Made by a program: the position numbers and the translations under genes
Notes under the pieces: generated by a model
The model's input: the letters and a program-made list of their open reading frames with translations, nothing else
Databases searched by the model: none
Told to the model about the DNA's origin: nothing
Shown: positions 8,690-17,643 of the stretch, piece by piece
Layout: the number at the start of each line of letters is the position of its first letter
Numbering within the stretch: position 1 is the stretch's first letter
Assembly (NCBI RefSeq): GCF_007828035.1
Contig: NZ_VITV01000005.1
Location: 310,001-374,000 of the forward strand
Origin: Nitrospirillum amazonense
Lineage (GTDB): Bacteria > Pseudomonadota > Alphaproteobacteria > Azospirillales > Azospirillaceae
DNA: 64,000 nucleotides
Direction of reading: 5' to 3'

Positions 8690-8870
8690 ACCTCTGGCCT
8701 AAACCGGCGCCTAGGCTTGTCGGTTGTAACAGCCTAACCTTTTGCCACGTGGCCTTTGCCGCGAAAAAGCGGCATTCCATGCGATGTTGCCTGGGCGATC
8801 GCGCCCGTGGAATCGGTGCCGGAATTGGGATGCCGTTCGAATGTTTGGCAGTTTGGCTTGAGGTTAGGCG

Positions 8871-9071
8871 ATGCGGCGTCTGTTCGATGCTGACGGTAAG
8901 CGGACCGCCCTTCAGGGGGTAATGGACGACCAGGCCTTGCGTGAACTGTCGGGTATCGACTACCTGCCCTTGGGCCTGACGGCCGAGCAGATGGCGGCAC
9001 TGGAGGAATCCTTCCTGGAAGCCCAAACCAGCCGCAAGGGCCGCACCTTCTGGGGGCGCCGCGGGCGGTGA
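8871..9071 (+). CDS. Small hypothetical protein, 66 aa
   Basis: Short unknown protein starting MRRLFDADGKRTALQGVM with a central LGLTAEQMAALEESFLEA helix and a basic tail (GRTFWGRRGR). No recognised domain. It stands alone between the gamma-lyase gene and the toxin-antitoxin locus. The upstream GAGG is at a usable distance. It is supported only by length, start context and plausible composition. Confidence 0.4.
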   Translation: MRRLFDADGKRTALQGVMDDQALRELSGIDYLPLGLTAEQMAALEESFLEAQTSRKGRTFWGRRGR

Positions 9072-9145
9072 AATTTTCGGGGGACCTCGACATGAGGAAG
9101 GCCGGCTGCCATCTTTAATGGGCGACTTGCTTAGGACCGGTGCCC

Positions 9146-9355
9146 ATGTCCGCCATAGACTTCAGCCATCTGACCGTTGAGGAGCGTCTCGATCTGATCG
9201 GGGAGCTTTGCGACAGCTTGGAGAATGAGGCGCTACCGATATCGGAAGCGCTGGCCGCTGAACTCGATCGCCGCGATGCGACTTTTGAGGAAGACAAGCG
9301 GCATGCTGTTCCTTGGTCGGAGGTGCGGGCAAGTTTGTGGCGGAACCGGACCTGA
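9146..9355 (+). CDS. Addiction-module antitoxin (PF09720-like)
   Basis: A 69-residue antitoxin of the putative addiction module component family. The motif LTVEERLDLIGELCDSL near the N-terminus, a short linker and LAAELDRRDATFEED are typical; these proteins bind a RelE/ParE-type toxin encoded just downstream. Here the downstream toxin is frameshifted, so the antitoxin is orphaned. ATG 9146 is preferred over the in-frame GTG at 9140. Confidence 0.75.
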   Translation: MSAIDFSHLTVEERLDLIGELCDSLENEALPISEALAAELDRRDATFEEDKRHAVPWSEVRASLWRNRT

Positions 9356-9363
9356 CTGGTGAA

Positions 9364-9652
9364 ATGCTGAATCTCTATTTCCTGCCCGTCGCGCAGTCGG
9401 AAATTGAGGCGGCACGGCAGTGGTATGATGATCAGCTTCCGGATTTGGGAACACGCTTCCTGATCGCCGTCGATGGTGTGTTGGCTCGTATTCAGGGCAA
9501 TCCGCACCAATTCCCCATCGTCCGGGCGGGTATCCCGGCGAGCGATCATCAATGGTTTTCCCTATGCGCCGTATTTCAAGGTGAGTGGCGGCAACGTCTA
9601 TGTCACAGGGGGCGTTCATATGCGGCGCCATCCAAGGCGATGGCGCCGATAG
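9364..9652 (+). pseudogene. Frameshifted RelE/ParE-family toxin
   Basis: The N-terminal frame reads LYFLPVAQSEIEAARQWYDDQ, then LGTRFLIAVDGVLARI and HQFPIVRAG, the usual start of a ParE-like toxin. About base 9530 the toxin-like sequence moves to the neighbouring frame, which reads SRRAIINGFPYAPYFKV and then GNVYVTGGVHMRRHPRRW before a stop at 9650. That is the expected FPY strand, beta-strand and HxRR end of the family. Removing one base in the G/C run CGGGCGGGT (about 9523-9531) makes a continuous product. As read, the original frame runs on to 9711 with unrelated residues and overlaps the convergent methyltransferase gene, so the toxin is probably inactive. Confidence 0.75.
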
Positions 9653-9662
9653 GGCCGTCCGA

Positions 9663-10349
9663 TTACTCCGCCGCCGCGACGCGGCGCTGGGTGGCGGAGT
9701 TGTGGGCGTAGGTGTCCCAGGTGGGCTCATAGCTGTCGTCGGCCTGGTTGCCCCACACGGTCCATTTGGGCCGGGCGCCGCGGGCGAACATCTCCAGATA
9801 GGGGCCGGGGCTGCAGGCCTCGATCAGGTCGTACTGCTCATCGGGCTTGCGCGAATGCTCCCGCTTGCGCGTGCCTAGATAGTTCACCTGGGTGCGGCCG
9901 GGGTCCAGCGTGCGGGCATTCTTGCCGCGCACACCGAACAGGATCAGTTCGGTGACGTTGCGGAAATAGAAGCCCACGCCGCGCCCGTCGGAGCCGCCGT
10001 CCTTGCGCAGCTTATGCCACACCAGGTTGGTCTTGTACTGGAAGCCCCAGGCCTGCATGACCTGCAACCCCTCCGGCAGCAGGGCATTGGGCACCCACAG
10101 GTACAGATGCGCCGTGTCGGCCAGCACCTTGGCCACCGGCAGGGCGCAAATCTCCTCCACCGATAGGGTGCCGTAGCGCGACAGGCGGTGATGCTCCGGC
10201 GCCATCTTGCCGGTGCGGTTCACGAATCGCCAGGGCGGGTCCGCCAGCACGGTGGCGAAACGCTTCTTGCCGGCCACGGCCAACAGGTCGCGCGCCGGGT
10301 CCAGATCGGGCTGAGCGGGGGAGGGGGCGGAGGTCACAGGGAGGGTCAT
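9663..10349 (-). CDS. MT-A70 family DNA/RNA N6-adenine methyltransferase
   Basis: SAM-dependent adenine methyltransferase of 228 aa. The catalytic DPPW is residues 37-40 (ATVLADPPWRF), followed by VEEICALPV, the HLYLWVPN strand and a WGFQYKTNLVWHK motif, all typical of MT-A70; the later YFRNVTELILFGVRG and REHSRKPDEQYDLIE match the end of the domain. No restriction partner lies nearby, so it is an orphan methylase, phage-related or regulatory. It is convergent with the broken toxin gene, 10 bp apart. Confidence 0.88.
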   Translation of the reverse strand: MTLPVTSAPSPAQPDLDPARDLLAVAGKKRFATVLADPPWRFVNRTGKMAPEHHRLSRYGTLSVEEICALPVAKVLADTAHLYLWVPNALLPEGLQVMQAWGFQYKTNLVWHKLRKDGGSDGRGVGFYFRNVTELILFGVRGKNARTLDPGRTQVNYLGTRKREHSRKPDEQYDLIEACSPGPYLEMFARGARPKWTVWGNQADDSYEPTWDTYAHNSATQRRVAAAE

Positions 10350-10471
10350 GCCGGCTTGCCGTCCATCCGTCCGTTCATCACTGGCCGGGAAATAAAGTGA
10401 AGAAGGCTACGGAACATATGTAGAACACGAGCGCCCGGGCGGCGCAAGGGATGATCATCGTTTATGCGGCC

Positions 10472-11386
10472 TTACGGGCGGGGCGGCAAGGCCTGAAGAC
10501 GTTGGCGCAGCGACAGAAGGTCCCGCCAGGTTTCGCGCTTGGCGCCCGGGTTGCGCAGCAGATAGGCGGGGTGCAGCAGGGCCAGGGCGGGCAGGGGCCG
10601 GGTCAGGCCGGGGCTGCCGTAGTCGAACCACCGGCCGCGCAGCCGGGTGATGCCCTCCGTCTTGGCCAGCAGGGTCTTGGCCGAGATGCCGCCCAGGAAG
10701 ACCAGGATGTCGGGGTCGGCAATCTCCACATGCCGCTGGACAAAGGGCAGGCAGGCGGCGATCTCGCTGTCCGTGGGGTTGCGGTTGCCGGGCGGGCGCC
10801 AGGGCAGGATGTTGCTGATATAGACCGCCTTGTCCGGCGCTTCGGCATGGCGGTCCAGGCCGATGGCGGCCAGCATCTTGTCCAGCAGCGCGCCGGCCGG
10901 CCCGACGAAGGGCTTGCCCTGCCTGTCCTCCTGCTCGCCCGGCGCCTCGCCCACCAGCATGACGCGCGCCTTGGGGTTGCCGTCGGCGAAGACGGTGGAG
11001 CTGGCGGTTTGCTTCAGGGGGCAGCCGTCAAAGGCCAGCAGGGCCTTGTGCAGTTCGTCCAGCGTGGTGGCGGCCATGGCGGCACCGCGGGCGCTGGCCC
11101 GGGCCTCGCTCATGCCCAAGGGGCTGCCGGGCGGACCATCGCCGCCAGCCAGGGCAGCGAGGGGAGGCGGGCCACCGAAACTTTTTTCCGGCGGTGTGGC
11201 GGAACGGCCAGGGGCGGCGGCGGACGGGGCGCCGGCCGGCGGGCGGCCCGGGCCGGCGTCGCGCGCAGTAGGCGCCCTGCGGCTGGCCACCTGGGTCCAG
11301 TCCGTCGGCTGGTCGTTGATCGCTTCGTCGGCACCGATCTCGACCAGCCAGGCCAGATCCGTGACGGCTTTTGCCGTGTCAATCAT
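10472..11386 (-). CDS. Type-4-like uracil-DNA glycosylase with reduced cysteine set
   Basis: Removes uracil from DNA at the first step of base excision repair. A Pro/Ala-rich N-terminal 100 residues is followed by the family 4/5 domain: [19 protein letters not shown] (motif 1), a [12 protein letters not shown] segment, VFLGG and the motif-2 HPAYLLR. Classical family-4 enzymes hold a 4Fe-4S cluster with four cysteines; here only Cys122 and Cys212 remain, the other two positions being Phe119 and Trp196. The cluster is therefore probably absent. The ATG at 11386 diverges from the ETF-QO gene. Confidence 0.87.
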   Translation of the reverse strand: MIDTAKAVTDLAWLVEIGADEAINDQPTDWTQVASRRAPTARDAGPGRPPAGAPSAAAPGRSATPPEKSFGGPPPLAALAGGDGPPGSPLGMSEARASARGAAMAATTLDELHKALLAFDGCPLKQTASSTVFADGNPKARVMLVGEAPGEQEDRQGKPFVGPAGALLDKMLAAIGLDRHAEAPDKAVYISNILPWRPPGNRNPTDSEIAACLPFVQRHVEIADPDILVFLGGISAKTLLAKTEGITRLRGRWFDYGSPGLTRPLPALALLHPAYLLRNPGAKRETWRDLLSLRQRLQALPPRP

Positions 11387-11541
11387 GATTTGACCCTACC
11401 ATCGCTGGTGTGTTTCTTCATCAACCGCATGGGGCGAGCGCGCGCGAAAATGACGCGCTCCCTTTAGGGTTCGTCCGCGAGGGCCCGCACGCAAGCCACG
11501 GAACTCCGCACCGGTAACCTGGGAAAAAGAAGGCGAAAGAC

Positions 11542-13203
11542 ATGGAACGGGAGTCGATGGAGTATGACGTCGTCGTCGTTGGCGCCGGCCCCTCGGGGTT
11601 GTCGGCCGCGATACGGCTGAAGCAGCTGGCCGCCGCCGCGGACAAGGAGATCAGCGTCTGCGTCATCGAAAAGGGATCGGAGGTCGGGGCCCACATCCTG
11701 TCGGGCGCCGTCATCGATCCCATCGCCCTGAATGAGCTGATTCCCGACTGGAAAGAGAAGGGCGCGCCGCTCAACACCCCCGTCACCGACGACCGCTTCT
11801 ACATCCTGACCGAGGTCGGCTCCATGCGCATTCCCAATGCGCTGCTGCCGCCGCTGATGAACAACCACGGCAACTACATCGTCAGCCTGGGCAACGTCTG
11901 CCGCTGGCTGGCGCAACAGGCCGAGGAACTGGGCGTTGAAATCTACCCCGGCTTCGCCGCGGCCGAGGTGCTGTACCACGACGACGGCTCGGTCAAGGGC
12001 ATCGCCACCGGCGACATGGGCATCGGCAAGGATGGGGAGCCGACGGACCGCTACACCCCCGGCATGGAGCTGCATGGCAAGTACACGCTGTTCGCCGAGG
12101 GCGTGCGGGGCAACCTGTCGAAGGAGCTGATGGCCCGCTTCAACCTGCGCGACGGCGTGGATCCCCAGAAGTACGGCATCGGCATCAAGGAGCTGTGGCA
12201 GATCGACCCCGCCAAGCATAAACAGGGCCTGGTGTTGCACAGCCAGGGCTGGCCGCTGGACAGCAAGACCGGGGGCGGGTCCTTCATGTACCACCTGGAG
12301 GACAACCAGGTGGCCATCGGCTTCGTCGTCCACCTGAACTACACCAACCCCTACCTGTCGCCGTTCGAGGAATTCCAGCGCTTCAAGCAGCACCCGCTGA
12401 TCCGTCCCTATCTGGAGGGGGGCAAGCGCCTGTCCTACGGCGCCCGCGCCATCAACGAGGGTGGGTTGCAGTCCGTGCCGAAGCTGACCTTCCCCGGCGG
12501 CGCGCTGATCGGCTGCGCCGCCGGCTTCGTCAACCTGCCCCGCATCAAGGGCAGCCACAACGCCATGAAGACCGGCATGCTGGCGGCCGAGGCGGCGTTC
12601 GAGCGCCTGGCGGCGGGCAGCGAGGGCCATGACGCGCTGACGGATCTTGAGACCAAGTGGCGTCAGAGCTGGGTCTTCCAGGACCTGTACAAGGTGCGCA
12701 ACGTGAAGCCCAGCCTGAAGCACGGCATGTGGCTGGGCACGGCCCTGGGCGGCCTGCACATGTGGCTGAACGACCTGAAGCTGGGCTTCCTGGTGGGCTG
12801 GACCCAGCATCACGGCAAGCCGGACCATGAGAGCCTGGTGCCGGCGGCCAACGCCAAGAAGATCGCCTATCCCAAGGCCGACGGCGTCATCAGCTTCGAC
12901 CGCCTGTCCTCGGTGTTCATCTCCAACACCAACCATGAGGAAGACCAGCCGTCGCACCTGAAGCTGAAGGACCCGACCGTCCCCATCGCCTTCAACCTGC
13001 CCACGTATGACGAGCCGGCGCAGCGCTACTGCCCCGCCGGGGTGTATGAGGTCACGCGCGACGACAACGGGCAGAACCCGCGCTTCGTCATCAACGCGCA
13101 GAACTGCGTGCACTGTAAGACCTGCGACATCAAGGACCCGACCCAGAACATCAACTGGACGGTGCCGGAGGGCGGCGGGGGCCCCAATTATCCCAACATG
13201 TAA
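11542..13203 (+). CDS. Electron transfer flavoprotein-ubiquinone oxidoreductase
   Basis: Passes electrons from ETF (fatty-acid and amino-acid dehydrogenases) to ubiquinone at the inner membrane. The 553-residue protein starts with an FAD Rossmann motif ([17 protein letters not shown]), has the GAHILSG and [14 protein letters not shown] segments of the family, a hydrophobic membrane-dipping region around [20 protein letters not shown], and a C-terminal 4Fe-4S domain with CPAGVYE and [13 protein letters not shown]. Length matches the family. A purine-rich stretch (AGAAGGCGAAAG) precedes ATG 11542. A strong terminator follows. No etfAB in the window. Confidence 0.95.
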   Translation: MERESMEYDVVVVGAGPSGLSAAIRLKQLAAAADKEISVCVIEKGSEVGAHILSGAVIDPIALNELIPDWKEKGAPLNTPVTDDRFYILTEVGSMRIPNALLPPLMNNHGNYIVSLGNVCRWLAQQAEELGVEIYPGFAAAEVLYHDDGSVKGIATGDMGIGKDGEPTDRYTPGMELHGKYTLFAEGVRGNLSKELMARFNLRDGVDPQKYGIGIKELWQIDPAKHKQGLVLHSQGWPLDSKTGGGSFMYHLEDNQVAIGFVVHLNYTNPYLSPFEEFQRFKQHPLIRPYLEGGKRLSYGARAINEGGLQSVPKLTFPGGALIGCAAGFVNLPRIKGSHNAMKTGMLAAEAAFERLAAGSEGHDALTDLETKWRQSWVFQDLYKVRNVKPSLKHGMWLGTALGGLHMWLNDLKLGFLVGWTQHHGKPDHESLVPAANAKKIAYPKADGVISFDRLSSVFISNTNHEEDQPSHLKLKDPTVPIAFNLPTYDEPAQRYCPAGVYEVTRDDNGQNPRFVINAQNCVHCKTCDIKDPTQNINWTVPEGGGGPNYPNM

Positions 13204-13215
13204 GCCCGCTTCATG

Positions 13216-13246
13216 AAAAGGCGCCCAGCACCGGGCGCCTTTTTTG
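13216..13246 (+). terminator. Rho-independent terminator after ETF-QO
   Basis: GGCGCCC (13220-13226) pairs with GGGCGCC (13233-13239) around a 6-nt loop, flanked by AAAA and a run of six T's. It ends the ETF-QO transcript. Confidence 0.9.
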
Positions 13247-13338
13247 TTTCCGCCCGTGTCTGACCGGCGCGGTTGTTCCGGCCGCGTTTCCCGATTAGCT
13301 TGGGCACCCGGACCTTAAGAATAGACGGCGGCGATCTC

Positions 13339-15069
13339 GTGCGGTTTTTGCGGCGGACATCAACGGTGGTCATGGCGGGCCTGCTGACGGCGGGCCTGAC
13401 GGGGGCTTGGGGGCATTCCGCCTGGGCGGCCAAGGCGCCGGAGCAGGGGGGTGGCCCCGACCCGCTGGCGGCCTTCGTCGCCGGCAAGGTGGCGCAGGGG
13501 GCGGGCGACTGGACGGCGGCGGCCGACTTCCTGGCGCTCAGCCTCAAGTCCGACCCCGACGACCTGACCCTGCTGCGCCGCGCCGTGCTGATCAATGTCG
13601 GCCTGGGCCGCACCAAGGTGGCGCTGCCCCTGGCCAAGCGCCTGGTGGCGGCCAAGGACGGCAATCCGGTGGCCCTGACCCTGCTGGCGGCCGACGCCGT
13701 GGCGGCAGGGGACGAGCCGGGCGCGCTGCACGCCATCGATGCCCTGCCCCAGGACGGTCTGGGCACCTTCATGCGGCCGCTGGTGACCGCCTGGGTCAAG
13801 GCGCGCAAGGGTGACTGGGCCGCCGCCAAGGCGGCGCTGGAACCGCTGGAGGCGCAGCAGTCCTTCCGCGCCATGGCGGCCCTGCACGCCGCCCTGATCG
13901 AGGATCTGGCGGGCCACGAGGATGCGGCCCGCAGCTGGTACGCCCAGGCCTCGGACGGTGGCCAGGTGCTGCGCGTCGCCATGCTGCGCGCCAATTTCGA
14001 AATGCGCATGGGGCACGCCGACCTGGCGCAGGCGGCGGTGGCGGCCATCCTGCAGGCGGACCCCAAGGGCCCCATGGGCGACGCCGCCCGCGCCCTGCTG
14101 TCCCGTCCCCACCCGGGCCGCATGGTGGCCAACGCCACCGAAGGCCTGGCGGAGGCGCTGTTCGACGTGGCTGCCGCCATCAACCAGGAAAAGGTGGCGG
14201 AGGTGGCTTTGCTCTATAGCCGCCTGGCCTTGCACCTGGACCCATCGCTGGCCCCCGCCCGCATGCTGGCGGGCGAAACGCTGACGGAAATGAACCGGGA
14301 TCAGGAGGCGGCGGCCGAATATGCTGCCGTCGTCGCCGACCTGGGTATGAAGACGGGGGAGAAGGCGGACGCGGGCCTGCTGTGGGCGGCGCGTCTGCGC
14401 CAGGCTGACGCCCTCGCCCGTCTTAACAAGACGCAGGAGGCGGCCGGCATCCTGCGGGCCATGGCGTCCGAGAGGCCGGACCGCAGCGACGCCCTGGTGC
14501 GCCTGGGCGATCTGCTGCGCGCCGACCATAAGCTTCCCGAGGCCTTGACCGCCTATAACCAGGCCATCGAACGCCTGGGCGGCCGCCCGAATGGCGGCGA
14601 CTGGTTCCTCTATTATGCCCGCGCCACCGTGCAGGACCAGATGGGGCATTGGCCGGAGGCGGAGTCCGACCTGCTGCGCGCCCTGCAGCTGCAGCCCAAT
14701 CAGCCGGGCGTCCTGAATTACCTGGGCTATGCCTGGTCGGAAAAGGGCGTGAAGCTGGACCAGGCGCGCCAGCTGCTGGAGCAGGCGGTGAAGCTGCGCC
14801 CCAACGACGGCGCCATCATCGACAGCCTGGGCTGGGCCAAGTACCGTGCGGGCGACATCCCCGGCGCGGTTGATCTGCTGGAACGCGCGGCGGAGCTGAA
14901 GTCCCGCGATCCGGCCATCAACGACCATCTGGGCGACGCCTACTGGGCCACCGGCCGGCGGCTCGAAGCGCACTATCAGTGGCAACGCGCCGCGCGCGAG
15001 AATCCGGACGACAGCCTGAAGGCCGCGCTGGATGAAAAGCTGAAGCGCGACCCCGCAGCACCCCAATAA
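13339..15069 (+). CDS. Exported TPR-repeat protein
   Basis: A 576-residue TPR protein. The start is GTG at 13339, giving a basic N-region (RFLRRTSTVV) and a signal peptide ending about GAWGHSAWA; a longer TTG start at 13273 would bury the signal. From about residue 50 to the end it is built of helical TPR units, clearest in the C-terminal third (LNYLGYAWSEKGVKLDQARQ, IIDSLGWAKYRAGDIPGAV, INDHLGDAYWATGRRLEA). It resembles the conserved alphaproteobacterial TPR proteins beside ispE. It lies 36 bp before ispE and is likely co-transcribed. A scaffold role in envelope assembly is inferred only. Confidence 0.85.
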   Translation: MRFLRRTSTVVMAGLLTAGLTGAWGHSAWAAKAPEQGGGPDPLAAFVAGKVAQGAGDWTAAADFLALSLKSDPDDLTLLRRAVLINVGLGRTKVALPLAKRLVAAKDGNPVALTLLAADAVAAGDEPGALHAIDALPQDGLGTFMRPLVTAWVKARKGDWAAAKAALEPLEAQQSFRAMAALHAALIEDLAGHEDAARSWYAQASDGGQVLRVAMLRANFEMRMGHADLAQAAVAAILQADPKGPMGDAARALLSRPHPGRMVANATEGLAEALFDVAAAINQEKVAEVALLYSRLALHLDPSLAPARMLAGETLTEMNRDQEAAAEYAAVVADLGMKTGEKADAGLLWAARLRQADALARLNKTQEAAGILRAMASERPDRSDALVRLGDLLRADHKLPEALTAYNQAIERLGGRPNGGDWFLYYARATVQDQMGHWPEAESDLLRALQLQPNQPGVLNYLGYAWSEKGVKLDQARQLLEQAVKLRPNDGAIIDSLGWAKYRAGDIPGAVDLLERAAELKSRDPAINDHLGDAYWATGRRLEAHYQWQRAARENPDDSLKAALDEKLKRDPAAPQ

Positions 15070-15105
15070 TTCCGATACCCAAGATTTGTTGAAGGACCGA
15101 TCCCC

Positions 15106-16005
15106 GTGACCACGGTAAGCGCCGCCGCCGCCGCCAAGCTGAACCTGTACCTGCACGTGCTGGGCAAGCGGCCCGACGGCTATCATGAGCTGGATAGCCT
15201 GGTGGTGTTCGCCACCGCCCACGACCTGATCACCGTGACCGAGGCGCCGGGTTTCAGCCTGGCCATCGACGGCCCCTTCGGCAGCACCCTGGTGGCCGAG
15301 GGCACGGGCCGCAACCTGGTGTCCCGCGCCGCGCACGCCCTGGCCGACGTTCTGGGTCGCGACCCGCACGTCGCCATCCGCCTGACCAAGAACCTGCCGG
15401 TGGCGTCCGGCATCGGCGGCGGTTCGGCCGATGCTGCCGCCACCCTGAAGGCGCTGGCCGAGCTGTGGGGCGTGGCGCAGGATGATGCCCGCCTGGTGGA
15501 GCTGGCGCCCACGCTGGGCGCCGATGTGCCCGTATGCCTGTTCGGCCGCACCGCCTATTTCGGCGGCGCGGGGGAGCAGGTGGTGGCCGGGCCCACCCTG
15601 CCGCCGGCCGCCCTGCTGCTGGTGAACCCCGGCGTGCACATGCCGACCAAGGACGTCTTCGCCGCCCGCACCGGCGCCTGGTCCACCGCCGGCCGGCTGG
15701 AACGCGATCCCGTGGACGTGGCCGACTTCGCCCTGCTGCTGCGGGCGCGGGGCAATGATCTGGGGGCCGCCGCCGAAAGCCTGTCGCCCGCCATCACCGA
15801 TGTGCTGGCCGCCCTGGATGCGACGCCGGGCTGCCTGCTGGCCCGCATGTCGGGCAGCGGCGCCACCTGCATCGGCCTCTATGCCGATGTCGCGGCGGCG
15901 GCCTCGGCCGCCGCCTTGATCAACCGCGTGCGCCCGACCTGGTGGGTCAAGGCCACCGCCCTGCTGCCCGAGGTGCCAGCGGCCGAGGTGGTAGCGGACG
16001 CCTGA
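15106..16005 (+). CDS. ispE: 4-diphosphocytidyl-2-C-methyl-D-erythritol kinase
   Basis: ATP-dependent kinase of the MEP isoprenoid pathway. The 299-aa GHMP kinase has the N-terminal AAAAKLNLYLHVLGKRPDGYHEL motif, the glycine-rich phosphate loop PVASGIGGGSADAAA, GADVPVCLFGR and a C-terminal MSGSGATCIGLY motif, in order and at usual spacing. The GTG start follows AAGGA. It is convergent with the Sel1 gene, only 3 bp apart. Confidence 0.95.
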   Translation: MTTVSAAAAAKLNLYLHVLGKRPDGYHELDSLVVFATAHDLITVTEAPGFSLAIDGPFGSTLVAEGTGRNLVSRAAHALADVLGRDPHVAIRLTKNLPVASGIGGGSADAAATLKALAELWGVAQDDARLVELAPTLGADVPVCLFGRTAYFGGAGEQVVAGPTLPPAALLLVNPGVHMPTKDVFAARTGAWSTAGRLERDPVDVADFALLLRARGNDLGAAAESLSPAITDVLAALDATPGCLLARMSGSGATCIGLYADVAAAASAAALINRVRPTWWVKATALLPEVPAAEVVADA

Positions 16006-16008
16006 GTC

Positions 16009-16950
16009 TCAGGGCCGGGAGAGGCGCGCCAGCAGGTCACGGCCGGGCCAGCCGTCCGGTGGCGGTGCCGTTTCGTCCCAAACCGCCGGGTGCGCCGCCT
16101 CATAGGCCAGGATGGCGTTGGCCGTGCGGGCGCCCAGGCGGCCGTCCGCCGGCCCGTGCAGGTACCCCAGGTCGCGCAGGCGCTGCTGGATCAGGCGCAG
16201 TTCGTCCGCGCCGACGGCGGCCGGCGGCGTGCGCGGCTGGCCGGGGACGGGCCTGGGCGCCGGCTTGACGGTGGCGGGGTCTTGCGATTGCGCCGCCAAA
16301 CCAATGCCCACCACCTGTGGTGACGGCCCGCCGCGCTTGAGACGGGCCAAGGCGTGGACGGCCGCGACGTCACCCTTGGCCGCCGCCTCACCGTACAGGC
16401 GCGCGGCGGCGTCCCGGTCATGGCCGCGCTCGGCCAGGGCCCCCAGCCGCTCCAGCGCCAGCACGAGGCCGCCCTCGGCGGCGCGGCGGTACCAGGCCTC
16501 CGCCTGGGCCGCGTCCGCCGGCACGTCCACGCCCTCGTCATACAGCAGGCCCAGATTGAACTGCGACTGCACGTCGCCCAGATCGGCGGCGCAGCGGTAC
16601 CAGGGCAGGGCGGCCGCGATGTTTTCCGGCCAGCCCATGCCGCCGGCCTCCAGCGTGCCCAGGGCGGCGCAAGCCTGCCGGCGGAGGACGGGGTCCGGCG
16701 TGGCGGCCGCCAGCCGGTACCAGGCGCTGGCCCGGGCCACGTCGGCGGGGCGGTCGAAGGGGACGTCGCCATAGGCGTCAGCCAGATCCAGCTGCGCCTG
16801 GGCATCACCGGCGCGCGCCCGGGCGTCCAGCGCCAGCAGGCCGGCGTCGGCTCCAGCGGGCGGCGGCTCCGGCAAGCGGCTGGGGGCGGCCAGGGCGGTG
16901 CCGGCCAGCAGCAGGATGGCCAGGGCGGGAATAGGCGAGGGAAGGGGCAT
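16009..16950 (-). CDS. Exported Sel1-repeat protein with peptidoglycan-binding domain
   Basis: A 313-residue periplasmic protein. The ATG at 16950 gives a clean signal peptide (PALAILLLAGTALAA); an upstream ATG (16989) would add 13 residues. Several Sel1-like repeats follow (AQLDLADAYGD, AASAWYRLAAAT-like, QSQFNLGLLYDEGVD, AEAWYRRAAEGG), then a Pro-rich linker and a C-terminal peptidoglycan-binding motif (IQQRLRDLGYLHGPADGRLGA). Sel1 plus peptidoglycan-binding proteins generally work in envelope scaffolding or stress signalling; the exact role is unknown. Confidence 0.82.
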   Translation of the reverse strand: MPLPSPIPALAILLLAGTALAAPSRLPEPPPAGADAGLLALDARARAGDAQAQLDLADAYGDVPFDRPADVARASAWYRLAAATPDPVLRRQACAALGTLEAGGMGWPENIAAALPWYRCAADLGDVQSQFNLGLLYDEGVDVPADAAQAEAWYRRAAEGGLVLALERLGALAERGHDRDAAARLYGEAAAKGDVAAVHALARLKRGGPSPQVVGIGLAAQSQDPATVKPAPRPVPGQPRTPPAAVGADELRLIQQRLRDLGYLHGPADGRLGARTANAILAYEAAHPAVWDETAPPPDGWPGRDLLARLSRP

Positions 16951-17100
16951 GGGATGGCCGGGCGAGGGAGCGTACCGCCATAGTGCCACGGCGGGGGATC
17001 GGCGCCAGCGTTTCGCGGAAAAGGTCAGGGCGATTTGGGGCGTTGCGTCCGCCGGGCTTTCTGATTATGGTGCCGCCCTCCCTGACGGGAGGCCCGGTGA

Positions 17101-17175
17101 TGGGGCGTCGCCAAGCGGTAAGGCAGCGGATTTTGATTCCGCCATGCGGAGGTTCGATCCCTCCCGCCCCAGCCA
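17101..17175 (+). tRNA. tRNA-Gln(TTG)
   Basis: Full cloverleaf: acceptor TGGGGCG (17101-17107) pairs with CGCCCCA (17165-17171); anticodon stem GCGGA/TCCGC encloses loop TTTTGAT with anticodon TTG; T-arm GGAGG-TTCGATC-CCTCC. A G discriminator and encoded CCA (17173-17175) follow. Decodes CAA/CAG. It stands alone and no copy of its 3' end was seen nearby, so no integrated element is apparent. Confidence 0.97.
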
Positions 17176-17643
17176 TCCCTTCCGGCTATTTTCTCGATTC
17201 CAAGGTCAGGCGCGCCACTTGGGCGTGTATTACTGTCGTGGCTGCCGATGCCATTAGTGTGGGCCTGGCCTATACTGCACGATTCGAGGCCAATGCGGTG
17301 CCGATGGGGCGCAATGTCAGGATTCGTCAAATTTTAGGTATCGTCACCGCCTCTTCCAAAGTATTATTGCCGCAAGGATAGGTTTGCCTGTTGGGGGCGC
17401 CATCCTGAGGGATAGCGGGATATTGAATTGGCCAATGTATCGGCCATGATATCCTGTCAGGGAAGGTTGTACGCGGATGGCCCGGAGGACGCGGTGGCGG
17501 TGTGGCCCCATCCTGCGGGCGCCTGCGGATGACGGGGTTTCGGGTTGCTTGGGGCTCAAGGGCGTGGGCCCGGTCCACAGTGGAAAATTTGCCCGTCCTA
17601 GTTGTTGCCCGGAGCCTTGGGAGCATCCGGTTGCGGAGATGAG
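17176..17643. other. Intergenic region after tRNA-Gln
   Basis: About 470 bp with no convincing gene; short frames on both strands lack ribosome binding sites and domain features. The stretch 17225-17360 is less GC-rich than its surroundings. The right end must contain the promoter of the EAL-like gene, but no clear promoter motif could be named. Confidence 0.5.

Noticed and set aside
9313-9711. Single 132-codon toxin gene as read in one frame
   Set aside because: Only the first part matches the toxin family; the last 60 residues are unrelated, while the neighbouring frame carries the expected C-terminus, so it was called a frameshifted pseudogene.
13360-15639. A 759-codon minus-strand frame opposite the TPR and ispE genes
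   Set aside because: Repetitive Gly/Gln/Arg filler opposite two well-supported genes; no ribosome binding site or domain.
17101-17643. Integration site of a genomic island at tRNA-Gln
   Set aside because: No integrase gene and no second copy of the tRNA 3' end could be seen downstream; only lower GC content hints at it.
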